64,000 nucleotides of DNA. It comes from Nanosyncoccus sp963544575 (lineage in GTDB: Bacteria > Patescibacteriota > Saccharimonadia > Saccharimonadales > Saccharimonadaceae). A program made the translations under genes and the position numbers. Shown piece after piece: positions 25,661 through 33,063 of the stretch. The stretch spans positions 138,090 through 202,089 of the forward strand of contig CAUUFZ010000002.1 of the NCBI GenBank assembly GCA_963544575.1, in the 5' to 3' direction. How positions within the stretch are numbered: the stretch's first letter is position 1; each line of letters starts with the position of its first letter. The notes below the pieces were generated by a model that saw nothing but the letters and a program-made list of their open reading frames with translations, was not told where the DNA came from and did not search any database.

Positions 25661-25690
25661 TAAAAATCTGACACCTAGAGGCGTCAGATT
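25661..25690 (-). terminator. Terminator after the rimK-like gene
   Basis: Minus strand: AATCTGACGCC / GGTGTCAGATT with a TCTA loop (one G-U pair), followed by TTTAT. It is placed 32 bases after the stop codon. Confidence 0.8.
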
Positions 25691-25721
25691 GGGTTAGGTA
25701 TTTTGGTTTAGAGATCTTAGC

Positions 25722-26630
25722 TTAGATGCCAACCTTATCTTTAAGAGTGCGGCCTTTTGCATTATGTTCAATATATTTGATGATTGGTAGAGCGACGTTG
25801 CGGTTGGTAGCTTTTTCAATACCAAATCCTGGCGAAGCATTAACCTCGAGGATTAATGGACCACGAGCGGAGCGCATGAGGTCGACACCGGCAACATGGA
25901 GGCCCATGACTTTGGCGGCTTTAATTGCGAGCTTTTCTTCTTCCGGAGTAAGTTTAATAGCCGTACCAATGCCGCCTTTATGGAGGTTAGAGCGAAAATC
26001 ATCGTCAAGAGATTGACGTTTCATTGAGGCAACAACCTTTGAGCCGACCACAAAAGCGCGAATATCGGTACCAGCAGACTCTTTAATATATTCTTGAATT
26101 AAAATATTGGTACCGTCTTCATTATAGAGGTAGAAAGCCTGCAAAGCAGAGCGGGCAGCTTTCTTGGTCTCGGCTAGAACGACGCCATTGCCGTGGGTAC
26201 CGGTCGCAAGCTTAATAATAGCTGGAAGACCAATTTGTTCAAGAAGGTCATCAATGTCTGCAGTGTTGCGTGAGACTAAGGTTTTTGGTGAAGCAATGCC
26301 AGCTTTGGCGAAAATTTGAGCAGAGCGAAGCTTGTCGCGGACGCGAGTAATCGAAATTGAGCTAGAAAGTGTCCAGGTGTTGCTCATTTCAAATTGGCGA
26401 ACTACGGCGCAGCCGTAACGGGTGAGACCATTGGCGATACGAGGTAAAATTGCGTCGTAGTGAGGAAGTGCTTCTCCGTTATAGTAAACTACGGGATTAT
26501 TTTCGGAGAGTGAAAGATAACAATTTTTATACTTAATGATGTCGACCTCATGGCCACGCTTGGTAGCTTCTTCGTAGAGACGGGTGGTAGAGTAGTTCTT
26601 TGGTCCGTTGGAGAGAATGGCGATTTTCAT
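25722..26630 (-). CDS. rimK: RimK-like ATP-grasp ligase
   Basis: 302 residues, the length of RimK. Features: PRIANGLTRYGCAVVRQFE, SSISITRVRDKLRSAQIFAKAGI, LPAIIKLATGTHGNGVVL (nucleotide loop), NILIQEYIKESAGTDIRAFVVG, and VAGVDLMRSARGPLILEVNASPGF with metal ligands. RimK adds glutamates to the C-terminus of ribosomal protein S6 in Proteobacteria; here the target is unknown. It is downstream of, and one base from, a RimB-like protease gene, and the two very likely add and remove the same modification. Confidence 0.9.
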   Translation of the reverse strand: MKIAILSNGPKNYSTTRLYEEATKRGHEVDIIKYKNCYLSLSENNPVVYYNGEALPHYDAILPRIANGLTRYGCAVVRQFEMSNTWTLSSSISITRVRDKLRSAQIFAKAGIASPKTLVSRNTADIDDLLEQIGLPAIIKLATGTHGNGVVLAETKKAARSALQAFYLYNEDGTNILIQEYIKESAGTDIRAFVVGSKVVASMKRQSLDDDFRSNLHKGGIGTAIKLTPEEEKLAIKAAKVMGLHVAGVDLMRSARGPLILEVNASPGFGIEKATNRNVALPIIKYIEHNAKGRTLKDKVGI

Positions 26631-26631
26631 T

Positions 26632-27186
26632 TTAGTCTTCCTTGCTGATTAGTTGATTAAGATTTTCTTTGGTTTGGTTGATATAGGATTTTGAAACGTC
26701 AACTAGGTACCGTCCTTTTAGGGCATGCTTACCAAGTAGTATTGGGTAGCGGTTTTTATGACGACTGCTAAGGGTAAACGAAGTTTCAAATTCGGACCCG
26801 TTGATGCTAATTTTTAGGTTGGTTTTGTAACGTTTTTGACCATGACCATTGGAGCTAACAATAGTGATATCTCGATATTTTCCTTTGGGAATAATGATAG
26901 TTTTTGAAGTCTTGGATTTTTTAATCTTCTCATTAACTTTAGTGGGTGTGTAGTCTGGATGAGCATAATCGCGCTTTAATTCCCTTGGAGAAGTTTTATG
27001 TTGATAAAAACTAGGGAGACTTATTACCAAATCACCATCTTCGTTAACTTTAGCGCTGTTGATATGGAGAGAACTACTGTCGGCTCCGGAGTCGATTTTG
27101 GCAGGAATATCTAGAAAATTATGGCCATCTGCAAAGATTGAAACTAGGCAGAATTCACCGATAAGTTTAATATTAGATTGTTTCAT
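26632..27186 (-). CDS. RimB/retropepsin-like protease (Zn_protease family) paired with RimK
   Basis: About 184 residues. AKIDSGADSSSLH carries the D-S/T-G-A motif of retropepsin-like aspartic proteases; YKTNLKISINGSEFETSFTLSSR and YPILLGKHALKGRYLVDVSKSY complete the fold (family once named ATP-dependent zinc protease, PF05618). RimB removes or trims RimK-added residues. The frame could start at GTG 27201, but ATG 27186 is preferred. A TATAAT lies about 40 bases upstream. Confidence 0.85.
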   Translation of the reverse strand: MKQSNIKLIGEFCLVSIFADGHNFLDIPAKIDSGADSSSLHINSAKVNEDGDLVISLPSFYQHKTSPRELKRDYAHPDYTPTKVNEKIKKSKTSKTIIIPKGKYRDITIVSSNGHGQKRYKTNLKISINGSEFETSFTLSSRHKNRYPILLGKHALKGRYLVDVSKSYINQTKENLNQLISKED

Positions 27187-27307
27187 ATAGATTATTCCCA
27201 CTTAATAATTATCGCTGTATTATAACATGAAAATAGCATTTTGAAAAGTGCTAAAACATAGGTAACTGACTCTTAGTGAGCGATGGGTGTAGGTTGAGTG
27301 GTGCTGG

Positions 27308-27658
27308 TTATTTATTGGGCGATTTCAAACCAACAAAATCATCAGATAGATTATCGGCGGAAAATGGGTCTTTAAGATTTTTGGTATCTTCGAGAGTCTT
27401 TTCGAAATTTTCACGGAATTCTTCAAGGGTTTTGGAGTCGAGATTGCCAGATTCTGGGAAAGAATAGGTTTTTTCAGGTTGGTCGTCAGATTTGACTTCG
27501 TGCTTCTCTGGCAAAAAACCTGGGCGGGAGCGATCTAGATAAATGTCACCACTATTGTGATAGATAACTAGAGAGATGGTGGTAGTAAGAATGGTAATTA
27601 GGGTTGCGATTAAGCCTAAGCGCATAAGATTGCGACCACCAGAGGACATTTTTGGCAT
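27308..27658 (-). CDS. Single-pass membrane protein of unknown function
   Basis: 116 residues: basic N-terminus, one membrane helix (LMRLGLIATLITILTTTISLVIY), then a hydrophilic, acidic, helical outer part (LEEFRENFEKTLEDTKN). It lies two bases after the next gene upstream, so the two form an operon and probably a surface pair. I do not recognise a family. Confidence 0.55.
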   Translation of the reverse strand: MPKMSSGGRNLMRLGLIATLITILTTTISLVIYHNSGDIYLDRSRPGFLPEKHEVKSDDQPEKTYSFPESGNLDSKTLEEFRENFEKTLEDTKNLKDPFSADNLSDDFVGLKSPNK

Positions 27659-27660
27659 AA

Positions 27661-28305
27661 TTATCGTCCCCCCACTTGATTAGCAGGGTTGGTAATGCTT
27701 GAAGCTTTGGTAGCGTCGGTTTTTTCGGGAGTAAAACGAATGTTTTCGCCATCAATTTCAATTTTTTTAATCTCTGCAAGGTATTTTTCTGCGGTTTTGG
27801 TAAGATCTTCGACTTTTTGGTTTAGCTCCTTGCGGGATTCCCTGGTGACGATCAGCTGATTGTAGAAATCGTCAGGATTTTTTTGGCAATCAATAGAAAG
27901 GAGATTTTCAAATTGTTGACTATAAGCAATATAAAGTGAACTAAAGTCATTTTTTTGCAAGACAAAACTACTTTGTAGGTCAGAAAGATCGCCGAGATTC
28001 TGGTTATTTTTGACAAGGCGAAGGTTGAAAGGAGTGATGTAAGAATTGAGGATTGTCTGATAATTTGCACCGAGTAGAGAGCGGATTTTAGCGTCACTAA
28101 CCTGTAGTTTTTTGAGACCAGATTTAATTGAACTACAGCTCATAGAAATTTCACCGCGTTGGTCGTCGGTAAGTTTGGCCTTAGGCGCGTTAGCTGAGAC
28201 GTGAATAGAGCTGAAAAGAATAAAAACTAAAAGAAAAGCTACAAGAACGAGAAAAAGATGAGTTGCTTTGGAATCTTTAAGCTTAAGGTTTTTGATTTCT
28301 TTCAT
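27661..28305 (-). CDS. Membrane-anchored coiled-coil protein of unknown function
   Basis: 214 residues with an N-terminal signal/anchor helix (THLFLVLVAFLLVFILFSSIHVSANA) and a long helical extracytoplasmic part with two Cys (SMSCSSIKSGLKKLQVSD and LLSIDCQKNPDDFYNQL), which might form a disulfide. The C-terminal third is coiled coil (VEDLTKTAEKYLAEIKKIE). -10 TATAAT with an extended TGC lies nine bases from the ATG, no Shine-Dalgarno. Function unknown. Confidence 0.55.
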   Translation of the reverse strand: MKEIKNLKLKDSKATHLFLVLVAFLLVFILFSSIHVSANAPKAKLTDDQRGEISMSCSSIKSGLKKLQVSDAKIRSLLGANYQTILNSYITPFNLRLVKNNQNLGDLSDLQSSFVLQKNDFSSLYIAYSQQFENLLSIDCQKNPDDFYNQLIVTRESRKELNQKVEDLTKTAEKYLAEIKKIEIDGENIRFTPEKTDATKASSITNPANQVGGR

Positions 28306-28336
28306 CTGTAAATAATTATAGCATTAAAGTGAATGT

Positions 28337-28368
28337 ACTCGTGTTTAATTTTAGTGTAAAACACGAGT
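28337..28368. terminator. Hairpin, possible second terminator after dnaJ
   Basis: ACTCGTGTTT (28337-28346) pairs with AAACACGAGT (28359-28368) with a 12-base loop. There is no U-run in the leftward direction, so its terminator function is uncertain. Confidence 0.35.
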
Positions 28369-28389
28369 AATTTTACTTAGGATTTGAAA

Positions 28390-28427
28390 AACTAATCTTA
28401 ATGTGAAAAATTATTTTAAGATTAGTT
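28390..28427 (-). terminator. Terminator of dnaJ
   Basis: Minus strand: AACTAATCTTAA / TTAAGATTAGTT, twelve perfect pairs, followed by TTTC. The stem begins in the last codons of dnaJ, so the stop codon is inside the hairpin. Confidence 0.7.
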
Positions 28428-29318
28428 CCAGAAGCCGCGTTTTTTGGCAGTCTTGAATTCTTCTAGTAGTTCTTTTTGCTTTTTAGATAAACCAGTTGGA
28501 GTATCGACTACGATGTTGATAATATGTGGACCACGTTCACCGTTATTCATTGGTACGCCATGATTAGATAGCTTAAATGGAGTGCCGGACTGAGTGCCTG
28601 CTGGAATTTTCATGGTGATCTTGCCGTCAATCGTTTCAACTTCAATTTCGGTACCAAGAGCGGCGTCGACCATTGAGATATGTTGTTTGGAGAGAAGAAT
28701 ATAACCTTCACGGTTTATGGTTTTGTGTGGTTGAACGCGAATTTGTACTAAGAGATCACCATTCTCGCCACCTTTTTCAGGAGCGGGACCACCACGTCCA
28801 CGCAGGCGAATCGCTTGACCATCATCAATACCGGCAGGGACTTTTAGGGTGATTTCATTGCCTTCGACGGAAATCTTTTTGGTAGTACCAAAAATTGCAT
28901 CCTTAAAATCAATGACTAGGGTAGTGCGATAATCAGAGCCGCGATTTCTGCGAGCACGTCCACCGCCGAAACCAAAAAGGTTACTTAATATATCATCGAA
29001 ACCCTCGGCGCCACCAAAATCAAAATTGAATCCTTGACCACTATAAGAATAGCCACCGAAAGGATTGCCGCTAGGACCACCAGTGCTACCATTCCCTACT
29101 CCGGCATGACCGAATTGGTCGTAGCGTGCACGTTTTTGCTTATCAGAAAGCACCTCATTGGCCTCGGAAGCCTCCTTAAATTTAGCTTCCGCCTCTTTAT
29201 CGCCAGGATTACGATCCGGGTGGTATTTGAGAGCGAGCTTACGGTAAGCTTTCTTAATTTCATCATCAGAAGCGTTTTTACTAACGCCCAAAACTTCATA
29301 ATAATCACGTTTTGACAT
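28422..29318 (-). CDS. dnaJ: DnaJ/CbpA-type co-chaperone without zinc domain
   Basis: 298 residues from MSKRDYYEVLGV. J domain with YHPDRNPGD (HPD at about 33-35), Gly/Phe-rich linker (GNPFGGYSYSGQGFNFDF), then the two beta-barrel substrate-binding domains and a C-terminal dimer region. There are no CxxCxGxG repeats, so it is a class B (CbpA-like) J protein that stimulates DnaK. The frame could extend upstream, but the CIRCE operator and promoter place the start at 29318. DnaK is not in the window. Confidence 0.92.
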   Translation of the reverse strand: MSKRDYYEVLGVSKNASDDEIKKAYRKLALKYHPDRNPGDKEAEAKFKEASEANEVLSDKQKRARYDQFGHAGVGNGSTGGPSGNPFGGYSYSGQGFNFDFGGAEGFDDILSNLFGFGGGRARRNRGSDYRTTLVIDFKDAIFGTTKKISVEGNEITLKVPAGIDDGQAIRLRGRGGPAPEKGGENGDLLVQIRVQPHKTINREGYILLSKQHISMVDAALGTEIEVETIDGKITMKIPAGTQSGTPFKLSNHGVPMNNGERGPHIINIVVDTPTGLSKKQKELLEEFKTAKKRGFWN

Positions 29319-29324
29319 AGCATA

Positions 29325-29353
29325 ATTATATATATTTAGCACTCAAAATGCAA
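29325..29353 (-). promoter_or_regulatory. Promoter of dnaJ, leaderless candidate
   Basis: Minus strand: -35 TTGCAT (29348-29353), 17-base spacer, -10 TATAAT (29325-29330). The -10 ends six bases before the ATG, so the transcript would begin at or next to the start codon. The same TTGCAT-17-TATAAT layout precedes the rplJ leader. Confidence 0.75.
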
Positions 29354-29362
29354 GAGTGCTAG
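29336..29362 (-). promoter_or_regulatory. CIRCE operator (HrcA site)
   Basis: TTAGCACTC, nine bases, GAGTGCTAG: the classic CIRCE inverted repeat with a single mismatch at the last base. It covers the -35 and spacer of the dnaJ promoter, the position for HrcA repression that is relieved by heat. HrcA itself is not in this window. Confidence 0.93.
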
Positions 29363-29515
29363 TAATTTTTTGTGATTTTTTATGAATGGGACTAAACGGA
29401 GAAGAGTTGTATTTTTATATTAATTTTTTATCATATGTGATTAAAGAGGTGGGCGAGACTTACGGTTTTATCCCTGGTTTTATGATAGACTAAGATAAAG
29501 GAGAAGAAAAAGAAT

Positions 29516-30703
29516 ATGGAATCGGAAAGACTGATTTTAATTACCAATCCGGGCAGTAGTTCACGTAAGTACGCGCTCTATAAAGGCATGAAGGAACTTT
29601 GTTCATTACACTTTGAATTTGAAGGTAAGAAAATTGTCTATACTTTAAAAACTGGTGATCAGAAGAAGAAAGTAGTGACGGATTTTAAGGCACTCTCAGA
29701 GGTGGCAGGAAATCTGGAAAAAATCTTAATTGATGAGGAATTTTTAGGAGGGGTTTCGAAATTAAGTGCGATTTTGGCCCGTGTGGTGGCTCCAGGCGCT
29801 TATTTTGCCAATGATCATATTGTGGATAAGGAGTGTTTTAAGGAATTAGAAATCGCCCGTACTCGTGCGCCGCTTCACGTCCCAGTGGTGATGGATGAAA
29901 TTATTGAACTAAAGAAGCGTTTTGATTCGGTGCCGGTGATTGAAATTTCCGATTCAAACTTCCATAACTCCAGGCCAGAGCTGGCTAAGGCTTATTGTAT
30001 TGACCAGAAATTAGCAGAAAAGTTTGATATTAAAAAATGGGGCTTCCATGGTCTTTCGGTGGGGTCGGTAGTACGTTATATGAAGCAAAGCGAAATTTTG
30101 CCAGAGAAAGTAGTGGTATGCCATATTGGCTCTGGTGCTTCAATTACGGCGGTCTATAAGGGTAAATCGCATGATACGACGATGGGTTACACCCCACTAG
30201 AAGGCGTGATGATGGCGACACGAACTGGATCAATGGATGTGGCGGCGGCAATGGCAATGAAGCGTGCGCTGAAAATTGAAGATGATGTCGAACTTGAACG
30301 CTATCTAAACAAACAATGTGGCTTGCTTGGTGTTTCTGGGGTATCCGATGATCTTCGTACGGTAATTCAATTACGTGACGAGGGTGATAAGATGGGGTCA
30401 TTCGCTTATTCCCTCTATATTTATCGATTACAAGCTTGTATTAGTCAGATGATTGCTTCAATGGGTGGTGTCGATGCCCTGGTCTTTACGGCAACCATTG
30501 GCGAACGTTCAGATGATGTGCGTAGACAGGTGATTCAGAAGATGAAATATCTTGGCCTTGAGCTTGATGCAGAGAAAAATACTGGTGAAATGCCAGAACG
30601 CCATACGCTTATTTCGAGTGAAGAGTCAAAGCCAATTTATGTGGTGCGTACTGATGAAACTAGTGAAATGATCGAGCGAGCAAATCTGATTTTGGCAGAT
30701 TAG
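29516..30703 (+). CDS. ackA: Acetate kinase
   Basis: 395 residues. ASKHA-fold kinase: ITNPGSSSRKYALY, VVAPGAYF, KKWGFHGLSVGSVVRY, VVCHIGSGASITAV, TRTGSMDVAAAMAM and FTATIGERSDDVR. It makes ATP from acetyl phosphate. In a fermenting organism without respiration this is one of few substrate-level ATP steps; the other visible one is carbamate kinase. Single gene facing right, AAGGAGAAG ribosome site, followed by a two-way terminator. Confidence 0.92.
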   Translation: MESERLILITNPGSSSRKYALYKGMKELCSLHFEFEGKKIVYTLKTGDQKKKVVTDFKALSEVAGNLEKILIDEEFLGGVSKLSAILARVVAPGAYFANDHIVDKECFKELEIARTRAPLHVPVVMDEIIELKKRFDSVPVIEISDSNFHNSRPELAKAYCIDQKLAEKFDIKKWGFHGLSVGSVVRYMKQSEILPEKVVVCHIGSGASITAVYKGKSHDTTMGYTPLEGVMMATRTGSMDVAAAMAMKRALKIEDDVELERYLNKQCGLLGVSGVSDDLRTVIQLRDEGDKMGSFAYSLYIYRLQACISQMIASMGGVDALVFTATIGERSDDVRRQVIQKMKYLGLELDAEKNTGEMPERHTLISSEESKPIYVVRTDETSEMIERANLILAD

Positions 30704-30715
30704 GAACGTTAAATG

Positions 30716-30748
30716 AAAAAATATAGTGTGATGAGCACTATATTTTTT
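30716..30748. terminator. Bidirectional terminator between ackA and rmuC
   Basis: AAAAAATATAGTG / CACTATATTTTTT with a seven-base loop; A-run and T-run flank it, so it serves both convergent genes. Confidence 0.85.
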
Positions 30749-30755
30749 AGGTTAA

Positions 30756-31997
30756 TTAATTTTCTTCGGCATCGAAGTTTTGATCGTCGAGTCCGTCGAG
30801 CAATTTAAGGCTCTCGCTACTTGGTAAGGATTCAACGTTTTTTAGTTTACGCTCAATGACGCGGGAGGTGGTGGCGGCAGCATCGATTTTATTAGCAGAC
30901 TCTTGAAGTTTCTTTTTAGTCGCTTCGAGGAGGTCACCGAATTTACCAAATTGACTTTTAACGGCGCCAAGAATTTGCCAAACTTCACTACTGCGTTTTT
31001 CAATGGCGAGAGTACGGAAGCCCATGAGAAGGCCAGAAAGAATAACTGGCAAAGTACTTGGTGAAGCGATGGTGATGTGGAATTTTTGGCGGATTTCATC
31101 GTCGAGGCCAGGAATGCGGAGAATTTCAGCGTAAAGTGATTCGGTTGGTAAAAACATCATAGCGAACTCAGTGGTGTGTGGTGGATCGATGTATTTGGTG
31201 GAAATTTTCTTGGCCTGTTCCTTGACATCCAATGCAAGAGCTTTTTGTAATTTTAGGATTTCCGTTTTATCGCCCTGCTCATAGGCAGCAATTAGACGTT
31301 GATAATTCTCGACTGGGAATTTGCTATCGATTGGTAAGAAAACTTGAGTGGATTCATCTTTGCCAGGCATCTTGACGGCAAACTCGACACGATCACTGGA
31401 GCCTTTTTTAGTAGCGATATTTTCACAATACTGGTCTGAGCTTAAGGTATCACTAATGATGTTTCCGAGTTGAACTTCGCCATAAATACCGCGGGTCTTG
31501 ACGCCTTCCATGACCTTTTTTAGATCACCGACACCGTTAGCGAGAGTTTTCATTTCACCAAGGCCTTGGTAGACCTGGGTAAGTTGAGTGGAGATAGTCT
31601 TGAAGCTTTCATTGAAGCGCTTTTCGACGGAAGCCTGGAGTTTTTCGTCGACAGTTTGGCGCATCTCTTCGAGTTTTTTGGTATTATGATCTTGAAGTTC
31701 GCGGACGCGAGTGTCGAGAGTTTTTTGAACTAAACCAAAATTATCGGAGATTTCTTTGCGATTTTCGCGGAAATTAGTACCAATATCTTTAGTGACGCGA
31801 TCAACATTGGTCTCAATGCGAATCATGCGCTCGTTCATATTGGCAAAAGTTTGCGTAGTTTGATCTTGAAGAGTGGCAATGCGGTTTTTGAGTTCTGGCA
31901 GATCGGTGTTTTTCTGATTGGTTTTCGAAAAAACGATAAACAAAATGATTAGGTTGACGACCGAAACGATGAGTAAAATAAGTGTGGTAATATCCAT
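30756..31997 (-). CDS. rmuC: RmuC family DNA recombination protein
   Basis: 413 residues: an N-terminal membrane helix (LILLIVSVVNLIILFIVF), about 130 residues of coiled coil, and the RmuC nuclease-like domain (GIYGEVQLGNIISDTL, VEFAVKMPGKDE, LPIDSKFPVENYQRLI, TEFAMMFLPTESLYAEI). It limits sequence inversion in E. coli, and the core is related to PD-(D/E)XK nucleases. TATAAT on the minus strand and GAGGA ribosome site. It is not linked to a partner gene. Confidence 0.9.
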   Translation of the reverse strand: MDITTLILLIVSVVNLIILFIVFSKTNQKNTDLPELKNRIATLQDQTTQTFANMNERMIRIETNVDRVTKDIGTNFRENRKEISDNFGLVQKTLDTRVRELQDHNTKKLEEMRQTVDEKLQASVEKRFNESFKTISTQLTQVYQGLGEMKTLANGVGDLKKVMEGVKTRGIYGEVQLGNIISDTLSSDQYCENIATKKGSSDRVEFAVKMPGKDESTQVFLPIDSKFPVENYQRLIAAYEQGDKTEILKLQKALALDVKEQAKKISTKYIDPPHTTEFAMMFLPTESLYAEILRIPGLDDEIRQKFHITIASPSTLPVILSGLLMGFRTLAIEKRSSEVWQILGAVKSQFGKFGDLLEATKKKLQESANKIDAAATTSRVIERKLKNVESLPSSESLKLLDGLDDQNFDAEEN

Positions 31998-32105
31998 GAA
32001 ATCCTCTTATGCTAATAGATAAATTATAACACAAAAACAGAGAGGAAAATGGCTATAATGGGAATTCGAGATTCGCGCAGATATTTAATGTAGTCTTTAA
32101 ATAAA

Positions 32106-32711
32106 TTAGAGATTGGTACGATTGTTTAAAGCGGCACTTAAAGTGATTTGATCGGCAAAAGATAAATCAACGCCGAGTGGAAGGCCGCGGGCTAGACGGG
32201 TGATGGTAAGTTCGGGGTATTTTTCAGAAAGTATTTTTTGTAAAAGCAGGGCCGTACTCTCCCCTTCTACGCTCGGATTAGTGGCGATAATAATTTCTTT
32301 AACTGCGTCATTTTCGACACGAGAAATTAATTCTTTGATATGCAGAACTTCTGGGGTAATACCGTCAATCGGTGAAATGGCGCCGCCAAGAACATGATAG
32401 GTGCCATGATACTCCTTGGTTTGTTCAAAGGCGTAAATATCCAGTGGTTCTTCGACAACAAGAATGGTAGTTTTATCGCGATCTGGAGCGTCATAAAGTG
32501 GTGAAGTCTCTTCGTCGGCGTTAATTAACGCAAAAGTAATTGGACAGGTTTTGACTTGTTCGTGTAAATTTTCTAGAGCATGAACTAGATGCTCAGAGAT
32601 TTTGCGATCGCTACGAAAAAGATAAGTCGCATAGCGTTCGGCGGTTTTGTTCCCGACGCCAGGTAATTTGCCAAGGGCGTCAATAGTATCAATGAGAGCT
32701 CTAGGGAGCAT
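32106..32711 (-). CDS. recR: RecR recombination mediator with degenerate zinc finger
   Basis: 201 residues, normal length. Helix-hairpin-helix (LIDTIDALGKLPGVGNKTAERYA), Toprim with ILVVEEPLDIYAFE, GTYHVLGGAISPIDGI and ATNPSVEGESTA, and the C-terminal TRLARGLPLGVDLSFAD. RecR loads RecA with RecO/RecF. Only one of the four zinc-finger cysteines is left (VKTCPITF, then SPLYDAPDRD where CxxC is expected), so the finger should not bind zinc. The start overlaps the ybaB stop (TAATG). Confidence 0.93.
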   Translation of the reverse strand: MLPRALIDTIDALGKLPGVGNKTAERYATYLFRSDRKISEHLVHALENLHEQVKTCPITFALINADEETSPLYDAPDRDKTTILVVEEPLDIYAFEQTKEYHGTYHVLGGAISPIDGITPEVLHIKELISRVENDAVKEIIIATNPSVEGESTALLLQKILSEKYPELTITRLARGLPLGVDLSFADQITLSAALNNRTNL

Positions 32712-33013
32712 TAAGCGCCAAGTCCTAGATTGCCAAGTTGGCCCATCAAAGGCTTCATTTTATCGGCAGCAATTTCTTGGGCTTTAGCGTAACCATCGCG
32801 GAAGCAGTTTTCAATCCAACGTTCGAGTTCAGCAATATCTTCGAGATCGACACGTTCTGGATCGATGGTAACTTTTTTTACCTTCAGCTCACCAGTAATC
32901 TGGACTACGACGGCGCCGTCGCCGGCTTCTACTTCTACGATTTCATTTTTGAGATCTTTTTGTGCTTTACGAAGTTCATTAAGCATTTTCATCTGGTCAA
33001 AGGTAGCACCCAT
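32711..33013 (-). CDS. ybaB: YbaB/EbfC nucleoid-associated protein
   Basis: 100 residues: helix, three-strand sheet with GDGAVVVQITGELKVKKVTIDPE, helix (ERWIENCFRDGYAKAQEIAADKM). It forms tweezer-like DNA-binding dimers and is normally next to recR and dnaX, as seen here for recR. TATAAT about 40 bases upstream and AGGAGA ribosome site. Confidence 0.93.
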   Translation of the reverse strand: MGATFDQMKMLNELRKAQKDLKNEIVEVEAGDGAVVVQITGELKVKKVTIDPERVDLEDIAELERWIENCFRDGYAKAQEIAADKMKPLMGQLGNLGLGA

Positions 33014-33063
33014 AATTTCTCCTATTATTCTCTATTCTTAATTAATATTTATTATAACATCTC

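Noticed and set aside
31813..32034. Small frame overlapping the start of rmuC
   Set aside because: Out-of-frame shadow of rmuC without its own ribosome site.
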